A DNA stretch of 64,000 bases, from the NCBI GenBank assembly GCA_026724425.1, contig JAIUCV010000230.1:310001-374000 (forward strand), read 5' to 3'. The first letter of the stretch is position 1. Each line of letters opens with the position of its first letter. Shown in pieces: positions 62,201 through 64,000 of the stretch. The notes beneath the pieces were generated by a model. That model was not told the DNA's origin, did no database searches, and was given only the letters and a program-made list of their open reading frames with translations. The DNA comes from Erythrophleum ivorense. Its lineage: Eukaryota; Streptophyta; Magnoliopsida; Fabales; Fabaceae. The translations under genes were made by a program, and so were the position numbers.

Positions 62201-62864
62201 GTTAAAATGATAATTTGGTTGATGGAATAATAAGTGCAAAAGTATAATAGACATTACACAAACTATATAAATATATTAAGTCTATTTTAAGGTGAACCAA
62301 ACGGGCCCTAAGAAAAAAATTTAAGTCCACTTCCAAAAGGGCAGGGAAAAGTAATGATGATATTTAAGTCCTCAAACAGCGGGTAAAGGGCTGAACATTG
62401 CAGAATGTAACTACAACAGTTAAATCTACGTGATTCTAAATTTCTAATGTGTATTAGTTCTCTTTCATCTTATGCTTCTTTCCCAATTCCATGCTCCTTG
62501 AGAACAAAATGCTCATCATCATTGAAAGAACTAAAGCAAAGTCTAGCAGAGCTATACCTAAGAAAGTGCAGCAATATGCTCACCGGGATTCCTCCAGCAA
62601 AGGCACCCAAGTAGTAAAGTAGTTGCCTCGTGAATTGCTCCTGGTCCTTGTCTAGCAATAATAGACTTAAACTATTTCAGTTACTTGTTGCCTCTTGATA
62701 CTAGATCACATAATTAAGAGTAATCTAACAATATGATTCGTGAATTTTTATATGCCCATTTAGCTTTAGTCCTTAAAAATTAATAAGTGCAAGATTTAGT
62801 GCTTGAAAATAATAAACTCATTGCCTATTAGTTCTTTTAACAAGTGACTCAGACGACAAAAGAG

Positions 62865-62899
<35 letters not shown>

Positions 62900-63961
62900 C
62901 CTAGACTAACTAATGTGGTTACTAATTTTAGAAGACTTAAGCTAAATAAGTTTAACAATTCAAGAATCAAATTGTTAGTCTATTCAATAATTAATTACCT
63001 AACAAGGACAGGAATTCTCAAAGTATATACTCCCAAGTGGGTCATAAAAGGAAAAGAAAACGAGAACGTTTGAGCATTCATATATATGATAACTTACTGG
63101 CAAGTGCATTATAGAAGTCTCTCCCGAGGAAATTGAAGCCTACGCTGATTCCTGTAGTAGCCAAAGTGAGAGCAAAAACACCAGCAAGTTGTAATCTAGC
63201 TTGGAATTTGTCATCTGAAGACCAATAAGGAGCTGCCACTTTCCAAAACCTTCTAAAAAGAGTTTGTAAATCCTGACCCTTATTCTGCTGCTGTTGCTGC
63301 ACTTCAACACATTCTCCTACTTTTTAACTCTATTCTCATCAATTCAAGCACAAATCACAAAAGAAACATGAGTAAATTACACTTTTCGTCTTTAAAAGAT
63401 TACAAAATTCTCAATTTGGTCATCCAAAAAGTCTACATCGTCCCTATATCCTAACGGAATGCATTTGTAGTTGTTAAACAGATGAAGTGGCAATGCCTCT
63501 GTCAAAAAAGCCAGTCACCAAATTCTTGGACTTTCTGCAACGTTTTGGGCACTAAGCATAACCATTTCATCCCATAATGGTCACATAAAATCCAAGTAAG
63601 TGACTAAATCGATTGAGGAGAAATTATTGGAACTGAACAAATTGAGAATTTTGTAATTTTTCAAAGAAAAAAACTGCACTTTACTCAAGAAACAGCAAGA
63701 AGTGAGGAAAACCTTATCTGGATCTGGCGGCAATGGAGTGGCCGTTGTTACAGAGGTAGAAGAAGAAGAAGAAGAGGAACATCTAATGGGGTTGTTCAAA
63801 TTCCTCCTCCTGCGAGGCTTGCTTGTCAAAATGGGCATTTCGGAAAATGGGGTAAAAGCACAAAAACGAGCATGAAAATGGAGATGGTTGTAGAATGGAG
63901 GGGTGGGTTTACAAGCGGTGGCGAAGGAGAATGGGTGTGCTCGTTGAGCCTGCAAAATCAT
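56240..63961 (-). CDS. ABCD2: Plastid half-size ABC transporter, subfamily D (ABCD2-like)
   Basis: Exons in transcript order: 63961-63713, 63296-63098, 62651-62584, 61695-61369, 61217-61053, 60163-59935, 59418-59177, 59074-58753, 57665-57397 and 56428-56240. They join to 752 residues (Arabidopsis ABCD2 is about 700 as I recall). An in-frame TAG four codons upstream supports the start. Residues 1-70 are basic and Ser-rich with few acids, ending IRC then a Ser run, like a chloroplast transit peptide. Hydrophobic segments lie at about 120-140, 155-180, 230-280 and 355-375. RENAESIAFYGGEGSE (305-320) is the ABCD EAA-like motif. The ATPase domain has Walker A GPSGSGKTS (496-504), signature LSLGEQQR (655-662), Walker B LVLLDE (675-680) and H-loop H709. 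With one membrane and one ATPase domain it should act as a dimer. The substrate is not evident. All introns are GT-AG; introns 1 and 3 contain transposons. Confidence 0.95.
60164..60286 (-). repeat. Tandem duplication (62 + 61 bp) over the ABCD2 exon 6 acceptor
   Basis: CTGCAAAGCAAAAAAGATG at 60164 and CTGCAAAGCAAAAAGATG at 60226 start two copies that both run to GTTGGTGCATTGCCTA. They differ by one A in a homopolymer and at the last base. On the minus strand each copy carries TTTGCAG, so intron 5 has two identical candidate 3' splice sites 62 bases apart. Confidence 0.92.
62096..62308. mobile_element. PIF/Harbinger-like MITE in ABCD2 intron 3, 213 bp
   Basis: TAA at 62093-62095 and TAA at 62309-62311 flank termini GGACCCATTTGGTT and (complement of the right end) GGGCCCGTTTGGTT, which match at 12 of 14 positions. 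The interior is non-coding. The TWA duplication and terminus type match the Tourist/PIF-Harbinger pattern. It sits in the 888-bp intron 3, away from both splice sites. Confidence 0.8.
62869..62898. repeat. (TA)n microsatellite in ABCD2 intron 2
   Basis: About fifteen TA units between exon 2 and exon 3 of the transporter gene. Confidence 0.9.
63370..63686. mobile_element. TIR element filling most of ABCD2 intron 1, 317 bp
   Basis: The left end starts GAGTAAATTACACTTTTCG and the complement of the right end starts GAGTAAAGTGCAGTTTTTT. The inverted ends match at about 44 of 52 positions and include the identical ATTACAAAATTCTCAATTTG. Flanks are AAGAAACAT (63361-63369) and AAGAAACAG (63687-63695), a 9-bp duplication with one mismatch. 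This suggests a small Mutator-like element. It accounts for 317 of the 416 bases of intron 1, leaving only about 26 bases between it and the 5' splice site. Confidence 0.72.
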
Positions 63962-64000
63962 TTTTTTTTTCTACCTTTGTGAGATTCCTTATTTTGGTCC

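Noticed and set aside
63078..63302. Separate start at the beginning of ABCD2 exon 2
   Set aside because: The apparent start is GTG overlapping the intron acceptor GTGCAG. The exon joins in frame to exon 1.
1..64000. tRNA, rRNA, snRNA or known miRNA genes
   Set aside because: I looked for tRNA A/B-box and T-loop motifs, the U-snRNA upstream element and common plant miRNA sequences by eye and found no convincing match. A tRNAscan or miRNA search would be decisive.
1..64000. CRISPR arrays, operons or bacterial features
   Set aside because: Intron-containing plant genes and AT-rich intergenic repeats rule out a prokaryotic context. The direct repeats seen are tandem duplications or microsatellites without regular spacers.

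Overview
This is nuclear DNA from a flowering plant, almost certainly a eudicot. The evidence is the high AT content, GT-AG introns in every gene, plant-type proteins (a NAC transcription factor and a plastid-targeted half-size ABC transporter), abundant AT/GA/CA microsatellites, and many short non-autonomous DNA transposons. I could not name the species from the sequence alone.

Layout. Bases 1-22,300 are intergenic and hold only decayed or non-autonomous mobile DNA: a 1.2-kb CACTA-type element with an AGA target duplication, several foldback elements, PIF/Harbinger-like MITEs, and a broken fragment of a PDZ-containing carboxyl-terminal processing protease with a MITE inserted inside one exon. 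Bases 24,012-26,119 carry a three-exon NAC gene of the SOMBRERO/BEARSKIN (root-cap) type, probably with a leader intron upstream. Bases 26,200-48,000 are a second gene-poor tract. It contains a 717-bp Mutator-like element with perfect 9-bp target duplications and a related, unoccupied copy of its insertion site 1.5 kb away, a 483-bp MITE of the same family as the one in the protease pseudogene, a perfect 115-bp tandem duplication and a decayed array of units about 150-165 bp long. Bases 48,655-54,751 encode a complete 21-exon CTP synthase (608 residues). Bases 63,961-56,240, on the minus strand, encode a complete 10-exon plastid ABC transporter of the ABCD2 type (752 residues), so these two genes are tail to tail with about 1.5 kb between stop codons.

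The three intact genes have unrelated jobs: root-cap or cell-maturation transcriptional control, pyrimidine nucleotide synthesis, and transport across a plastid membrane. Nothing suggests a functional cluster. All exon joins were worked out by hand from reading frame, splice signals and recalled family conservation; no transcript data were available.

I saw no sign of a new multi-gene system. The notable material is structural: transposon insertions whose empty sites or interrupted reading frames can be read directly, and small tandem duplications that copied splice-site sequence in the CTP synthase and ABCD2 genes.
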